A stretch of 64,000 nucleotides of DNA from Wolfiporia cocos (Eukaryota > Basidiomycota > Agaricomycetes > Polyporales > Phaeolaceae): contig JACCLO010000013.1 in the NCBI GenBank assembly GCA_029448655.1, forward strand, positions 1,674,001 through 1,738,000, read 5' to 3'. Shown piece after piece: positions 13,452-27,041 of the stretch (position 1 is the first letter of the stretch; every line of letters starts with the position of its first letter). Position numbers and translations under genes: made by a program. The notes under the pieces are model-generated. The model was not told the origin of the DNA. It searched no databases and saw only the letters and a list, made by a program, of their open reading frames with translations.

Positions 13452-16400
13452 TCAAATACTGCTAACGCGATCATGCCTTTCCTTCCATCTACCAAATCCC
13501 TCCATTGGAACCTCGCCGCAAAGCTCCGCCGCGATGCTCCTGGCCTCGTTGAGATTCTATGTCCACTGTGAGCATTCACGACAAACCCACTGATCGAAGA
13601 CGCTCACCAGCAATAGCTGAAATACAGCAACTACCGCACTGGCATAAAACATATACTCGTAACTGGAGACATACTCCAGTTGCTCTATGCGCATGCTATC
13701 ACGCAGTTCTTCGTCCAACTTCAATGACGGCAGGTCAGCATCCCCGTGATAGAACACGCGATCGACCAAGTTATGATATTGGGTCTGATGTAAGGGCTCG
13801 CCCGTACGGAGGGACTGCGAGATGAGCAAAAATGCCGACATGACATCACTTATCTACCAGGGACAAGGTCATTGAGAATATGGCACAGGATGTATGGGAC
13901 TTCACTGACGAAGTTTGGATTGATAACTTTGGTATGGCGGAGCAGCGCTATTCTCGTCTGAGGCTCTAGCTGAACCAAAGAGCCACCGATCTTTTGAGAG
14001 ACTCAGCAACACGCAACGCCGTAGTGCTGCAACTAGTTGCTCACCACTGCCAAATTTCCAGCCATTTCCGACTCAACCTCTACCAGCCTGTTGTACTCTT
14101 TATATGGCCATGCTCCCCGAATGCTTCCTTCGAACTTCGCGATTGCAGCCTGACTTCGCAATGCCTGGATCTGCTGCACAACGCTAATGAGCTTTTCGCG
14201 GAACACAGCAATCCACTCTGCGCGGGCAGCCGTAAACCCTGGCTGCTCCTCCTTCCCAGCCTCCGCATCGTCAATCCATGCGGCCATGAGGTGTGAGTAG
14301 ATATACGACAGAGATGAGATCGTGGAGGCACAGCGCAGGCGGACAGACTTGCGCGCCGATGATGGCGGAAGGATCATCACGATGAACGATGCGACGCAGC
14401 CTACCATTAACGTTGGTCTCAAAGATGTTTTGTGATTGGTGAAAGTCATACCAATCGTCACGAGGACCCATCTCCTCCAGGCAACGGACCAGCCAATGCC
14501 TACGTTGCCCACTATGACAAGATGCCCATCCAACCACGAATAACCTACGACAAGCGCAAAGGTTGTCTGCAGTGATTAATCAGATCCAATAATGGACAAT
14601 TCAGGTAGGAGCGACGCACAGCAACCATGAGTACGCCTGGCAGCACCTGCATGGGCGCAAAAAGGCGTGCGAACATGACTGGGACAAGGAAAACGCCCAC
14701 GCATGCAGCTAGTCCGTATGGATTGCCGTTACCCCTTGCTGATCCTACAAGTATCTGTCGGTTAGCCCAATTCAAATGATGAATGGGGACTGCTCGCACC
14801 GATGTACCAGCATAATAGCCCATACAGCGCGCCAATGAATGTGCCTAACAGACGCAACATATAGCTGGACATTGTTCAATACAGGTGAGTCGACCACGGA
14901 AACCTGCAGTCACACTCACTTCCAAATCTGGTCTGCTGCATATATGTTAAGCGTTGTTTGTGCCATAATCAGTGCCCTACATGCGCGACTTTAAGAGAGA
15001 AGCTCAAGGGTGGGTCGGAGTGACATACCAAACACCCTTCTGATCATAGACAAATCCTAATCGTGGACGCGGTATGTCAAGAATTCCTCAACCTCGGTAA
15101 TGAAACCTTACCAGCACTACTCTTACATACTTGAGGAATCCACAATGCGATCGTCAACAGCGCATATTTGAAAGCAAACTAAGTGATTGTACCCAGTTAG
15201 CAAGTAGTAATTGACCAAAACATGATTACGCACCATAGCCTCTGGCGTTTTGGCCCACTGATATACAGCATGTAAGACGTTCGCAACGTGTTGGAAAATG
15301 TTACTCGGCGGCCTTCCATCCGGATCTCGGCCTGAAGTACACAATGAGCCTATTCTCCAGATGGTATAACGACTGTGACGGCATACGATATTGTCTTTCC
15401 TCCCTTTCCTTTGTTCCCGTCTCCTCCGGTGGTACCGGATCCTCGCCCGTAGCCTGATCGCTTGCATTCCCCCTTTGCGTCAGTGCCTTCCCGATCATAC
15501 GCAGTCCCTTCGGCGCCCATAGCCTGTTCTTTCGCCTCCGCATAGCAGTCTCTCCGACGCTCTCCACAAGCGCCTTCACCGCCTGCGCCACCGCGACCAT
15601 GTTGGCCGCGAACACATACGAGAGGTACAGCGCCCGCAACGGTGCCTCGGTTGCGCGCTGTCCCAGTGCAGGTTTATCCGCGCGCTGGCGCTGGCGCTCT
15701 TCATCAAGCACGTCGCGGAACGGCTCGACCAGCGCGAGCCGATCGCGTTCCTTGAATGCTGTGAGCGCGCCGGCAAGACGCTCCTCCGCGGCATCGAGCG
15801 CTTTGATGTTCGCGTCGAGGTTCGCCGCGGCATCACGCCCGTAGCGTTTGGTGTTTACGGAGATGATCACAGCCCGGCACGCGCCGGCGGCGCCCGCGCA
15901 GGCTTCGCGCAACTCGCGCGTCGCGTCTCGGAGGACGGGGATCACATCCGAAATGGGTGGACCCGTTGAGCGATGGCGGTTCCGGAGCTGCATGATGACT
16001 TCCGCGTCGCCCAGCATGTCGCCCTGTGCGGTGTTGGCGCCGGCGCCGGCGCCCGTGTTTGCTGATCTAGTGCCGTCCACCGATGCCCGCGATGCACCGG
16101 CGGACCCGTCAAGGGCTTTCCCGAGGAGCTTAGCGAAACCTTGTAGCGCAGCTGGGATCCGATCAGGATTGGGGGGAGATCAGTCTGCCATGCACTACTT
16201 GCCTAGTCTGCTCGCCACGGCTGCAAGAGGCCTGTCCAATGACTTGACATCGTCGCCATTCCACTTACCCCAGCTGAACTCGAGGTTTATTAGGGATAGC
16301 TGGGAAATGACTGCATTTGAACATCAGCGCAACGCGGCATGATACGCTATGATCGGAACTCACACCCTTGCAAGCCCGTCAGCATTTCATCACGTACACT

Positions 16401-17566
16401 GGTTACCTTAGTGAGTGTTGTACCCCCAGGAAGAAGTTCAGAAGCAGGAGTTGTCAAGACTTCATCTTGAACGACAACGAGAGTTTGGATCTGCCCGAGC
16501 AGTTCCGAGGCCGAGTTGAGAAGTGAATGGTTGAGCGACTCCGGGAAAAATAACGAAATGAGGATCATGCCGATTGCGACATAGCATGCTAGGGGTGTTA
16601 GGATGGAATTGAGGAGCGTGTACTGAGGAATGGGGAATAGGGGTCCGTAGCTCTGTTATTGACATGTCGGCACCTTGTTAATGACACAAGTGAAAGCTGG
16701 CCGACGCACGCAAAGGATGTCTAAAGCAATCGTTCCAAACACGCTCATGATTATCAACCGTGGTGCATACGCCCGCATCAGCGCGAATAGGAATGCGCCA
16801 ACACCAAGAAACACCCCGAAGAGAACTGTTGAGCTATATATGACGAAGTGAGCTGAGCTTGTCTGAACGATGCGTGGGCATCCCTTACTGGGTGTCAAGA
16901 AAGGCACCGCGGAATATACTAACGACATATAAAGCGTCAGGGTCTGCAAGTCCGGCTGCGCTGTTACAATTGTACGATATGGTAATCAGTGAGCTAATCA
17001 CTGACTTTGTACGGGCTCTTACCTCTGCTGCACCTTCTGCAACGTTTGCCGTACCAGAACTTCATTTCGTACTGCTAGTGCGGCACGCATTGCAGCAGCT
17101 CCAAATGCCCATCCGAGACAAAGTCCGATCACCAATGTCATCATGGCCTATAATCGCCCAAAAGTCAATACGAAGAGCACATTCGCAACAGATAATACCG
17201 CTGTTACGAATACTGACGAATAAAAACATTTGAATCGGCATATTCGGAGGCATTATCATGCTACCAATGAGAGCAAAGAACGCACTAAATCACGGGTTAG
17301 GTACAATCTGAGCCAGCGAGGTCGAGGCGGACATACGCGTTCCCCAGTGTTCTCAAAGACTTATCCGGCAGGATAATGACAAAAGAAACCCAGGATGCGA
17401 TCCAACACCGTACAAGTGTCTTCCATGAACGGCGCGAGCGTAAATTCGTCGATACCCATGCTGGCAGTTTGTCCAACGGACTCGAACTCGCTACAGAAGC
17501 ACTATCTGGCCTTTTCCCCTTCGCCATTGACGGCCTCGGCGAACCTGAGCTTGCGGCTGACGACAT
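13452..17566 (-). CDS. Large multi-pass membrane protein, DUF2421 / ER-transporter 6TM family
   Basis: A long multi-exon gene resembling fungal proteins with an N-terminal putative six-TM ER transporter domain and a C-terminal DUF2421 domain, related to fusaric-acid-resistance-like and brefeldin-sensitivity proteins. Visible blocks are the basic start (17566) then SWVSFVIILPDKSLRTLG and MIMPPNMPIQMFLF. Next come GLCLGWAFGAAAMRAALAVR (about 17110), VFLGVGAFLFALMRAYAPRL (about 16800) and FFPESLNHSLLNSASELLG. A charged cytosolic stretch (about 16080-15300) follows, with GRDAAANLDANIKALDAAEE. The second membrane half includes VVGYSWLDGHL (about 14530), SYIYSHLMAAWIDDAEAG (about 14300) and EYMFYASAVVAVFQLLL (about 13630). 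After a final short intron, NLNEARSIAAELCGEVP precedes the TGA at 13452-13454. No break was found in these blocks. The exact role in basidiomycetes is unknown. Confidence 0.7.
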
Positions 17567-17993
17567 GGCGGTTCAGGATCTAAAGAGGCGCGAGACATCT
17601 AGCAGGCGGAACTTAAACTTGCAATTGAGCTTGGCCGGCGCCTGCGAGAAGCGGAATATTAATGGTGACGATGACTTCCATGCAAGTGCGGAGAGCATGC
17701 AAGTGCGGAGAGCAGCAGGGGCAACCGAACAGACCGCTGCCGACAGTGAGCCCGCCCCGGAGGGTACCGCTGATAGTCATTTCGCTTGACTAACAGGCGC
17801 TCACTAGTTCTACCCACGGCCGGTGAGCTGATAGATCTAGAGTGCAACGCGATACATTTCTGCGCTCTCTGCTCGCCGTAGCACTTTGCTGTGGGATAAA
17901 GTGCTCTAGCTGTAATATGCGAAGCTGCAACGAAGAGCCGACAAGAGAGCGAAGAACGAAACGATCACAAATTTGCGAGCCCTAAGCTAGCAT

Positions 17994-18260
17994 CACCGGG
18001 GGCATTATCTAATGACTTTGTCGGAAACATGCTGGTATCATTTGAATAAGTGATCAAATGCGAACATAATGCATTGATCGCTTATATAATATCTTCATTG
18101 GATAATGCCCCCGGTGTCTGGATCTTTACACAGCCCATGGCTAGCTGAGGTCCTGTGTTTCTTACGATGTTATCAACCAATGCATTATGTTTGCATTTGA
18201 TCACTTATTTAAATGATAGCAACATGTTTCCGACAAAGTCATTAGATAATGCCCCCGGTG
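17994..18260. mobile_element. Long-hairpin MITE with a third internal terminus
   Basis: A 267-bp element whose outer arms (17994-18075 and 18179-18260) are inverted copies differing at only a few positions over about 82 bp. Both ends read CACCGGGGGCATTATC. A 3-bp direct repeat CAT flanks it (17991-17993 and 18261-18263). A third terminus, GATAATGCCCCCGGTG, sits inside at 18099-18116, so the left half alone looks like a shorter copy of the same element. It has no coding capacity. A CACTA or PIF/Harbinger origin would fit the 3-bp duplication but is not proven. Confidence 0.75.
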
Positions 18261-18263
18261 CAT

Positions 18264-19570
18264 AGATGAATCGAAGTTCCCTCGCATTCAGGTGTCACTT
18301 ACTTGACATGTGTATACGGACGAAGTCAGTGCAACCTAGGAAGTATTTGCAAATAGCTGTATAGACGTAGGACGGTGTCGTCAGACGCGCGACGAGTACA
18401 GCTAAAATGCGTATATATCTAGCAGGCAGGAGCGTTGCCAGTATAATAAGAAACAGTCGCAGCTTGGGTGATCAGAGTTCAACTCGCTGGTCTCAAAGAT
18501 TGTCGTGGGCTAGTAACTAGTCTGCCGTGCAGTTTTCATAGTTTCCAGTGGGTGGTTCCAAGTCAAGCTGCAGGCAAAACGGGGCAAGAGCATCATCATG
18601 ACGATGCTAATTTGCATCTGGAGAAACGGAGTAAGCCCATGCTACACCGTTGGCTTTGCAAGCCAGCATCGGGGAGGCGAGTCCACGGTCTTGTACAGTC
18701 CAAGGTCTCAAGTACTCTCATTGATTCATAAGACACCCGCAACTGAGTAGAGCAATGTATGTGTATAGAGTGCCAGACAAGTACAAGTCTTGAAATCGGA
18801 TACGATCGGAGTAGTCCACGGAATGGCTATTATCAGTTCTCGGAGTATATGACGGACCCCGGATCAGCTCGCTCACTGCGGATTTTGGACAAGTGTAGAC
18901 GGCGCGGTTGAACGTTGTAGCTACTGTCCATGGCTGACGGACTTTGAAAATGACATTTGCTGATCGTTACGCGTTGCACCTACTCCGAATTGTTGACGTC
19001 GACAATAGAGAATATTTGCTGGGACCTAGGTCAAGGTTAATTCGAGGAAAAGTTCGAGGAAGTGGAGCCATGGTCCGGCGCCTATGTTAACGACACAGGA
19101 CCCCATGTTGGCATCGACGCCACTGCACGTAATAGTACTGTGACTGCCCCTTGACACCACGTAGAGCTGCAGTTCGAGCGAAATTCTGTGACCTAGGTCC
19201 CAGCAAATACTCTCTAATGACGTTGGTATCTGGTGTATCTCACCAAAGGTAGTACAATATACATGCTTTCTACTATTGCTATCGGAGTCCTTCAAAGCAT
19301 ATTCTATCATCGATGATTTTAAGAGAGACACCTCGGATGCAACCCGCCGTGACGGTTCTGCGACCTGCTAAATCCTCGGAGTACGGACGAAAACTACGAA
19401 GTGTTTACATTATGCTTCTGGTCCGAGTCCATGATCACGGAAATGTTGTGGGTCCTCGTAGTAAGACCGATACCATCATCAGCGCCGTTGCATATCATCG
19501 AGGTGGGTCGCGATCCCCTAAATTCTGGCCGAACGCGATTTCGCGCCTGGGAAATAGCTGCCCAAAGGCA
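18264..19570. other. Upstream region of the SDR gene, with an inverted repeat
   Basis: No gene. Two 30-bp inverted copies centred on GGGACCTAGGTC lie at 19004-19033 and 19189-19218, with GACGT at both outer flanks (18995-18999 and 19219-19223). This could be a small MITE of about 220 bp, roughly 400 bp upstream of the dehydrogenase start. Confidence 0.4.
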
Positions 19571-19577
19571 TATATAG
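19571..19577 (+). promoter_or_regulatory. TATA box of the SDR gene
   Basis: A clear TATATAG lies 50 bp before the ATG of the dehydrogenase at 19627, the spacing expected of a fungal core promoter. Confidence 0.55.
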
Positions 19578-19626
19578 GGAGGCCAGCCCGACGTGAAAAG
19601 CAACAAAGTCAACTGCTCATTTCACT

Positions 19627-20640
19627 ATGTCTTCCAAGATCTGGTTGATTACGGGCGCGAGCTCGGGGATAGGGCTGGCGTTAGCCCAGTACGTTCTCTC
19701 GCAGAGTGACAGGGTGAGGTGATTCAGAGATGATCCTCCCTCACGACGTACCAACGACACAATTAGGTCATTGCTACCGTCCGCTCCCTTTCTAAGTTTC
19801 CCTCCAGCCTAAGGGATGCCGGCGCCATACCCCTTATACTTGACCTCAATGGCGCCGACGCCGAAATCCGGAAAGCAGGAAAGAAAGCCCTGGAGATTTA
19901 TGGCCACATCGATGTCCTCGTCAACAATGCGGGATTCGGACTGATCTCCCCTGTGGAGGAGCTGAAGTGAGTGCCGAATCATGAGGATTCACGAGGCTTA
20001 CAGTCCTTTCAGTCTTGACGACCTCCGTGCCCAGTTCCAGACTAATGTCTTTGGTGCACTCGCGCTCACACAAGCATTGTTGCCCTCCTTCCGGGAGCGC
20101 AAGTCCGGCCATATTCTGAACATCTCCTCCATTGCTGCCTTCAACGGCTTTGCATCCTGGAGCGCCTACAACGCGTCTAAAGCGGCGCTCGAGTCGTTCT
20201 CTGAGGCGCTCGGCCAGGAGGTTACCCCGTACAACATTCGTGTGCTCATTATCGTGCCCGGATTCTTCGCGACGAACTTCTTCCAAGCTTCGTCTCAGCT
20301 AAACCTCATGAATCCTTCGAGTGTTTATACCGATCCGTCGCAAGGACACGGTACGCTGGAAGCCATCCCTAAGGGGCATTCCGCGAGGGGACAGATCGGC
20401 GATGTCGTCAAGCTGTCCGAGCGCGTGTTCGAGGTCGTGCACGGCACGGGGATGGCCAAATGTCTGGTGGAAGGGCAGGGAGGGAAGAGAGAGTGGCTGA
20501 GAGTACCGTTGGGACCTGACTGTGGCGAGAGCATGCAGCGGAAGATTGCACTTCTGGAAGAGAACGTGAGGGTCTTCGAGCCGATCTGGCGATCCACAGA
20601 TGTTGAACCCGAGAGGCTGAAGCTATACACTTATACCTAG
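19627..20640 (+). CDS. Classical short-chain dehydrogenase/reductase
   Basis: NAD(P)-dependent oxidoreductase of the classical SDR family, probably cytosolic, substrate unknown. Exon 1 encodes the cofactor-binding TGASSGIGLALA. After an intron with donor GTGAGG (about 19713-19767), exon 2 has ILDLNGAD and the structural NNAG. A second intron (donor GTGAGT, about 19968-20008) leads to exon 3, which has the catalytic Ser in NISSIAAF, the YNASK active site (Tyr and Lys four apart) and NIRVLIIVPGFFATNF. All motifs are complete and the frame is open to TAG at 20638-20640. The total of about 285 residues is usual for the family. The second acceptor could be either of two closely spaced AGs. A damaged paralogue lies at 55279-56167. 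Confidence 0.88.
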
Positions 20641-21705
20641 TTCCGGAGTCGAACATCGTGGGACCCGGCAAGATATTCTGTGATATGGCTGAAACTACAC
20701 AGTGCCCTCCCGCTCAATAATCATTTGATATCCGATACGTGGTAAGGTCTGAATCCTGCAATGATGATTACAGAGCAGTTTGATGAAGGTGCGTACGATC
20801 GGTACCACAGTGGAGCCTTAGCGTGAATTTAGTCCTTCACTGGGCATGGGCCTGCCACGGAGTCAGCGTAAGCTTGACTTCAGCTGATCCAAAAGCTCAT
20901 ATCGAAATGCGAGGAGGTGTACGCTGAGGAGTCGAAGGTGAGAATGGCGCCCGGCTTGAAGACCTCGCTCATTTTGTACATTGGGCGTGCAAAACTGGGA
21001 CTCCGTTGTCGTTTGGAAACATTGCACATAGTGAACACTGAGCGCGTGTCTGTAAGATTATTACTTTGTCGCCTGGATCAAGCCGATAACGTATGCCCCG
21101 CTAAAACAAGATCAATGGTCCAAAAATAGGTATTCTGGGACCGGAGCCCATAGGCACGTTCGTGAACGGTGGACACCAGTAATCGGCGATGCAGGACAGC
21201 CACGCTCGTGCTATGGCTGCGTTCACGCAAGCCAATCGTCGACCGGGAGCCGCACCCCAATGTACGCGCCCTTACAGAATTTACGAATAGCGAATAGCTC
21301 TGATCGCAGCTCACCATCCTTAAAGCTAGCAGCGAGCCTTTCGCCTTGAATGGTCCGATTACCGCGAGCGTGGCTTTCCTTCATGCGGGTCCTGAAACCT
21401 CACACCAGGGTGTCACCCCGGTCCCACAAGGAGGCCTATTATTGTGAGGTTTTCTCACTGTCGTTCCCAAGTTTTTGCTGGTCGGCCCTATGCCCTATGC
21501 AAGAACGGTGGTCGGAATACCTTTGTCAATGATCATGCACATGAGTCAGAGTGCACGAGCAGAGTGCACGAGATGTAAAGTCAGATTCTGGTCAATGGCG
21601 CCCGGATGATGATTGGGGTAAACACCGGGCCGAGCCGAGCCGAACATCTAGTATGGTCAGCGCGACCGCCATTTCACTAATCCATCCTTTCCTCTTACCA
21701 TCATC
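20641..21705. other. Intergenic region between SDR and transaldolase
   Basis: Only short frames without motifs. It must hold the transaldolase promoter, but no TATA box stands out. A CT-rich tract with ACCATCATC precedes the ATG. Confidence 0.4.
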
Positions 21706-22984
21706 ATGACCACCTCGCTCGACTATCTCAAGCAAACCGGCACCGTTGTCGTATCTGACTCCGGTGACTTCGAATGTGAGCGCCACGATGCTGCTCGATT
21801 GGGTACAACTTGACATCGATGTTGCAGCGATCGATGTCTACAAGCCTCAGGACGCAACGACCAACCCGTCGTTGATCCTAGCGGCTGCGAACAAGCCAGG
21901 ATATGCTCGTCTCATTGATGCCGCCGTCGCGTACGGTAAGAGCAAGGGAGGGGACATTGAGCAGCAGACAAATGCCGCGATGGACCGCCTGGTGAGTTGC
22001 CGAGGCTCTTATGACGTAGATCCAGCTTGATTCATCACGAATACAGCTTGTTGAGTTCGGCAAGGAGATCCTCAAGATTATTCCCGGTCGAGTTTCTACT
22101 GAGGTCGATGCCCGTCTCTCCTTCGACAAGGAGGGAACCAAGGCTAAGGCCAAGGAGCTCATCTCCCTCTACGGGTCCCTCGGTATCAAGAAAGAGCGCA
22201 TCCTCATCAAGATTGCCTCCACTTGGGAGGGTATCCAGGCCGCTCGCGAGTTGGAGCGTGATGACGGCATTCACTGCAACCTGACGCTTCTCTTTGGCTT
22301 CGCTCAGGCAGTTGCTTGTGCCGAGGCACAAGTTACGCTCATTTCGCCCTTCGTCGGCCGTGTTAGTGATAGTCCTCTTTCGCTTATCTGTATAGCGGTG
22401 AAGTATTGAAACCTTCTGCCTCCTTACCTCAGATCCTTGACTGGTACAAGAAGAACAAGCCCGGAAAGGAGTACGCCGGCGATGAGGACCCGGGTGTGCA
22501 GTCGGTCAAGAAGATCTTCAACTACTACAAGCAGTACAACTACAAGACAATTGTCATGGGTGCCTCCTTCCGCAACGTACGCGCTCTTCCCGTCTTACTC
22601 CGGTCCCGAGTCTGACCAATGCCCGTTATCAGACCGGCGAGATTAAGGCGCTCGCGGGCGTTGACTTCCTGACCATCTCCCCCTCGCTCCTTGAGGAGCT
22701 CAAGAACGACACCTCGCCCGTGCCCAAGAAGCTTGACTCCAGCTTCGGTACGTCAATTTGACGTCCTAGCACGTGCTCCCACCCATTCACATGACTGACG
22801 CCGCTCCACAGCTGCCCAGGGACAGCCCATTGAGAAGGTCACCTTCATCGACAACGAGGCCGAGTTCCGGTGGGCGCTCTTGGAGGATCAGATGGCCTTC
22901 GACAAGCTGCACGAGGGCATCAAGAAGTTTGCTGACGACGGTGCTACGCTCAAGAACCTCCTCCGCGAGAAGCTCAGCGTCTAA
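21706..22984 (+). CDS. TAL1: Transaldolase
   Basis: Cytosolic enzyme of the non-oxidative pentose phosphate pathway, transferring dihydroxyacetone from sedoheptulose 7-phosphate to glyceraldehyde 3-phosphate. Exon 1 gives [20 protein letters not shown]. After an intron the frame continues [15 protein letters not shown] (class signature with Asp and Asn), then [11 protein letters not shown] and [13 protein letters not shown]. The Lys near residue 133 is the Schiff-base residue. [46 protein letters not shown] and a conserved C-terminus ending NLLREKLSV follow. Five short introns fit the breaks between open segments. No lesion was seen. It is the most conserved gene in the window. There is no link to its neighbours. 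Confidence 0.95.
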
Positions 22985-25900
22985 GTCGGGAGCATGCTCG
23001 TAGGGTATCGCAGTAGTTGGAAGTTGTCACTCACCGTGTATCAAGTACAAGCAACATGAAAGTAATGTATAGATTGTTCGCGCAGGACAGCCCGGTCCCG
23101 ATCTCCGCATCCCAGCCCGTGCACGAATAGGGAAGGAACATCGTGCCACAAGCTTCTGGGCTATTTGGTTTGATCACGCCGCGGCTTGGCTTTGTACAAA
23201 GTTGGTTTCTCGCCGATCAGGCAGATCCACTCAGTTCACTCTTGACCGTTATGAGGGTGGTCTTGGCTCAAAGCAGATGTGTGAGGTAAAGATTCATGAT
23301 CAATGATCCACTCCAGATTCCACACATACAATGTCGGTATAGTCGAACCGCATTTGCCATTCTAGAATATTTTCTAGTTCACTCATGTACTAGGCAGATG
23401 TCAGGAGGAAGACAAGATCGGGTTCCCAAAAGACCGTCGATAAGAAGGGTTGGCCAGACGCCAGAGTGTCAGCTCAATATATCAAAGTGAACGAATGTGC
23501 GAGGAAGAGCCCACTGGCGTCAGAAGACCCGAGAATTGCCTGATAAACGGCTTCTGCAGAAGGTCAAGTGTCCAGCAGCACCTCTGTGAAGGCTGCATGG
23601 AGATGCGTTCTCACCGATTGTGATTCGTTGTGAATCATCATATCCCTCAGCTACGGTAGAACTCCGATGAGAAGGCAAGTGTGAAGGGTCTGCGCCTGCT
23701 GCGCACGGACAGACCTTTATTGGCTTATTAGAAAGGCGTATGCATGCTTGTCATATAATGATATCATCCTCGCCTCAATCGCAGTGGTGTGCGATCTTGG
23801 TGCTCTGGAGACGGTGGCCGGAACTACACGGTGAATGTTTTGCCATCATTGCCAGAGCACTTCGTCGGGTTTACTAGCGCGACTTGGTGACACAAGTAGA
23901 CGCATTTGATCCATGGTGACTCACCGCGGGACACGGCGCAAGATATTGGTGGATACTCTGCATAAGCCAATTATTTGAGCGCTCCTTGGCTGATCCATCT
24001 GTGAAGTGCGTCTATAGTTGCCTCGAGGCTCAAGTTCAAGGGCTGCTTGGAACATCGCCGATGCATGACATCATCTTCCGGTCAAGTCGCATATTCTTGC
24101 AGATGTCGCGGTCATGAGCTGAAGGAACATACAGCGACGATGTATGAACCCCACCCAGTCTACTGAACTGCAATCTCTGTTGAGGAGAACACATAATGAG
24201 ACTGAAGTATATCGCCGTCCTTGATCAAAACGCGCGGAAAGCTATTCTATTAGGGGCGCTCCTGTCTTCGCGGAACGCTCTGTGAAGACTCGCATGGCCG
24301 CTCATCACGGGCGCTTGGAGCTTTGGCTGAGCACAAGACGATGCGGCTAACTTCTATAGCAGCCCAGTGCTTCTTTCCTTGGGTAAACATCCATGCGGCG
24401 ATAGTAGAAGTCCCCATAGCCAATAAACAGCATATTCTGCCATTGTGAGGCGCGAGGACTGGTATCGTCGACTCACATGGTTAGCGGAACAGGAGCAGAT
24501 CATTTCATCAATGCATAGATCCAGGCTGTACAGTTGCGCCACTTGGCCAAGTATCATTTCATTCCGTGAGAGACAGAACTGGTTCCATATTTGATGGGAA
24601 TCTGTAGATCTCAATGTAGCAAGTTCCACAGCTTGTAGAAAAAGTGACTCGACCAGCACCTGGCACAGAGGAACCTCAGATTCCTCGTCTCTGCTCGCAC
24701 GCCGTAGTAGGTTTAAACATTGGCGCGATGCCGTCTAAGCGTTCTTGCATTGCGATGTTCTGACGTCTTGGCTCTGAGTATGTGGTTCCGGTTTTGACAG
24801 AACGTCCGAGCTGTGTGTGATTAATGATAGCACCGGGCCGCGTCGAATATATTTCAGTTGTTGTCGAGGAGCAGAATGAGTGCATTCAGTGAGACGTACC
24901 GCCCAACTTTGCGAGTTGCCGCTAACGCGCTACACCACAATTTCAAGGGCGCTGAAGCGAAGTTCGGGATGATTTCAGAGAACGGGCTAGTATATCCCTG
25001 ACGCTCAATCAGTGGAGTGCTACATACGCACTGCTTCGTGACTCTTGCATAGTGATCCCGACAGTTCAGCTCGAGTATGTGCCAGTGGCTTATGTAATTG
25101 GTGCGGCTCCATCACGGGGATACCGTATCATCTGCGCCGGAAGGCCGTAAGGCGGGGAGACCCGGCGTATAGCAAGGTGCCTCCCAGATTTGGGACATTG
25201 ATCCGGGATATAGCAGGAAATTAGGTCAGGTTTGGATAATTCATACGAGATGTACGTCAGTATGGTGGTGGTGTCAGCGACTCGAGCCTAGACATTGTTA
25301 GCATCGACTCTTAGTGCCATAGAAGGGTTCAGCGGATTGGCCTCGGAGCGTTCCATTACACTGCCCATCCGGAGGTAAATCTTTTCTTTCGGTCTGTATG
25401 TGATCCTGTATTGGCAGCGTCCGTCCGGTGAGCACATCACATCAGCGCTCACAACACCTACGACATTATGTTGGCCGATGCAGGAAGGCGCCAGCGCCCG
25501 TGTATATGTTCCATGCACTGATCAGTTGAGGAGGCAAGTGCCGCCCGCACGGCCCCGTATTTGGCTGTCATGGGAAGATTGATAGCTGAGCGTTGCGTTT
25601 CGGGCGAGTAGCGATAGACGGCGTGAAGAGCTTCGCCCCAAAGACAAATCCCGTTCTAAATCTAGCTATTGAATCATTACATAACTAGTGGTCAACCACA
25701 TTTCGGATACGGTAGAAACGAAGGTATTTGGCCACGTTTACTACCTGCGGCGAACACTGGGACATGCACTCGGATTGCCCCGATGGACACGGTATCTCAG
25801 ACCGTCCTTAGCTGTCGGAGACATCACGTTGTGAATCGGATGTTTGAATATCATACACATCTTCCTGTGTAGCTTCTGACTGCCTGTGATTGGGGGACAA

Positions 25901-26995
25901 ATCGTGTGGTGTGCGAGAGCTCCTCTGTGAATGTAGAACATGAATCAGCCCACAGTAAATAGAAGTGCCGTAATTAACATCCCTGCCTTCCCGCTGAGCG
26001 TCGCGCGTCCGTCCACCTGCATGGCACCGTAAAGGAAGGGCGGCTCTGCAATTGCATAACGGTCTAGATGGCATCGGTTGCGGTAGCAAGAGCGTGACGT
26101 ATTTGTACAGGGACCGGTAGCAAAGCTGCCGCATGTTCTACGCCAGTAGTGTTAAGGCTTGTCCGATGGACATTGCCCTCGGTAGCTCGCGTAGCATGCG
26201 GACGCACTTGGACGGGTGCGAGATCAAATTTATTCTCCGTGCTTCCGGACGATTTGATGATTTGGTTCTTAAGGTGTTCTAAGGGCAGAAGGAACACTCA
26301 GACAAGTCAAACCCAAGCCATCAACAGTATCCTTCAGTAGTTGACTCACATGCAGATGTCACTTCATTACTCAGGATCTTTCGTAGTGCTGCACAGTGCA
26401 CACATCATCAAGGGCGCTGCATAGATCTGGCCCATCAAATCTCGGCTAATCGCGATGTGGCAGTGAGGTAGTTGCCAGATTTAGGAAGAAGTGCTGTGTC
26501 AACAGACCGACGTAAACGCCCACATTCGGACATAACGACGCGTATGCTACATTCTAACAGATATCAATCGATTTCCATTTATGTTAATTCCTGCGCATTC
26601 TACCATAAGTCATCTCGCAGTCTCGCAGCCTCCTCATGTGCAAATTGATGAAGTCGTGAAAGGCCGTAATTCTTCGGCGACATGGAGTTTGAGCCATATG
26701 TGAAGTGGACGAAACTCAGTCAGCGGCCTGCCAGCGGTCAAAGGCTGTTCTGCGACCGGCAGAGGCTGAATCATAACACCGGCAGAGTATATGCCGGGGT
26801 CTTCCGCAAACATTGTAAGTTCCGGGCTCCCGAGTTGAACGACTATGCTGTACTACAAGTCTACCTGGATGACGGTAACATGGCGGGTTTGGAACATATG
26901 CATACAAAGTAATAGATATTGTCGCACCTGGAAACATCTGGCAGGATGCCATTTTTAGTGCTAGATGATTGCGTGGACTGCGTGATTCTATCCGC
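22985..26995. other. Four-kilobase stretch without a recognisable gene
   Basis: Frames are all short. The longest minus frames (24354-24659 and 25808-26134) show no motif I know. No terminal repeats, LTR ends or microsatellites stood out. It may hold decayed genes beyond visual recognition. Confidence 0.35.
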
Positions 26996-26998
26996 CCT

Positions 26999-27008
26999 GG
27001 TATATAAT
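26999..27008 (+). promoter_or_regulatory. TATA box of the glutathione transferase gene
   Basis: GGTATATAATAG lies about 40 bp before the ATG at 27042, the position of a fungal core promoter. Confidence 0.55.
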
Positions 27009-27041
27009 AGTCAGCCAGAACCCACCGAATCATCACCCAAG

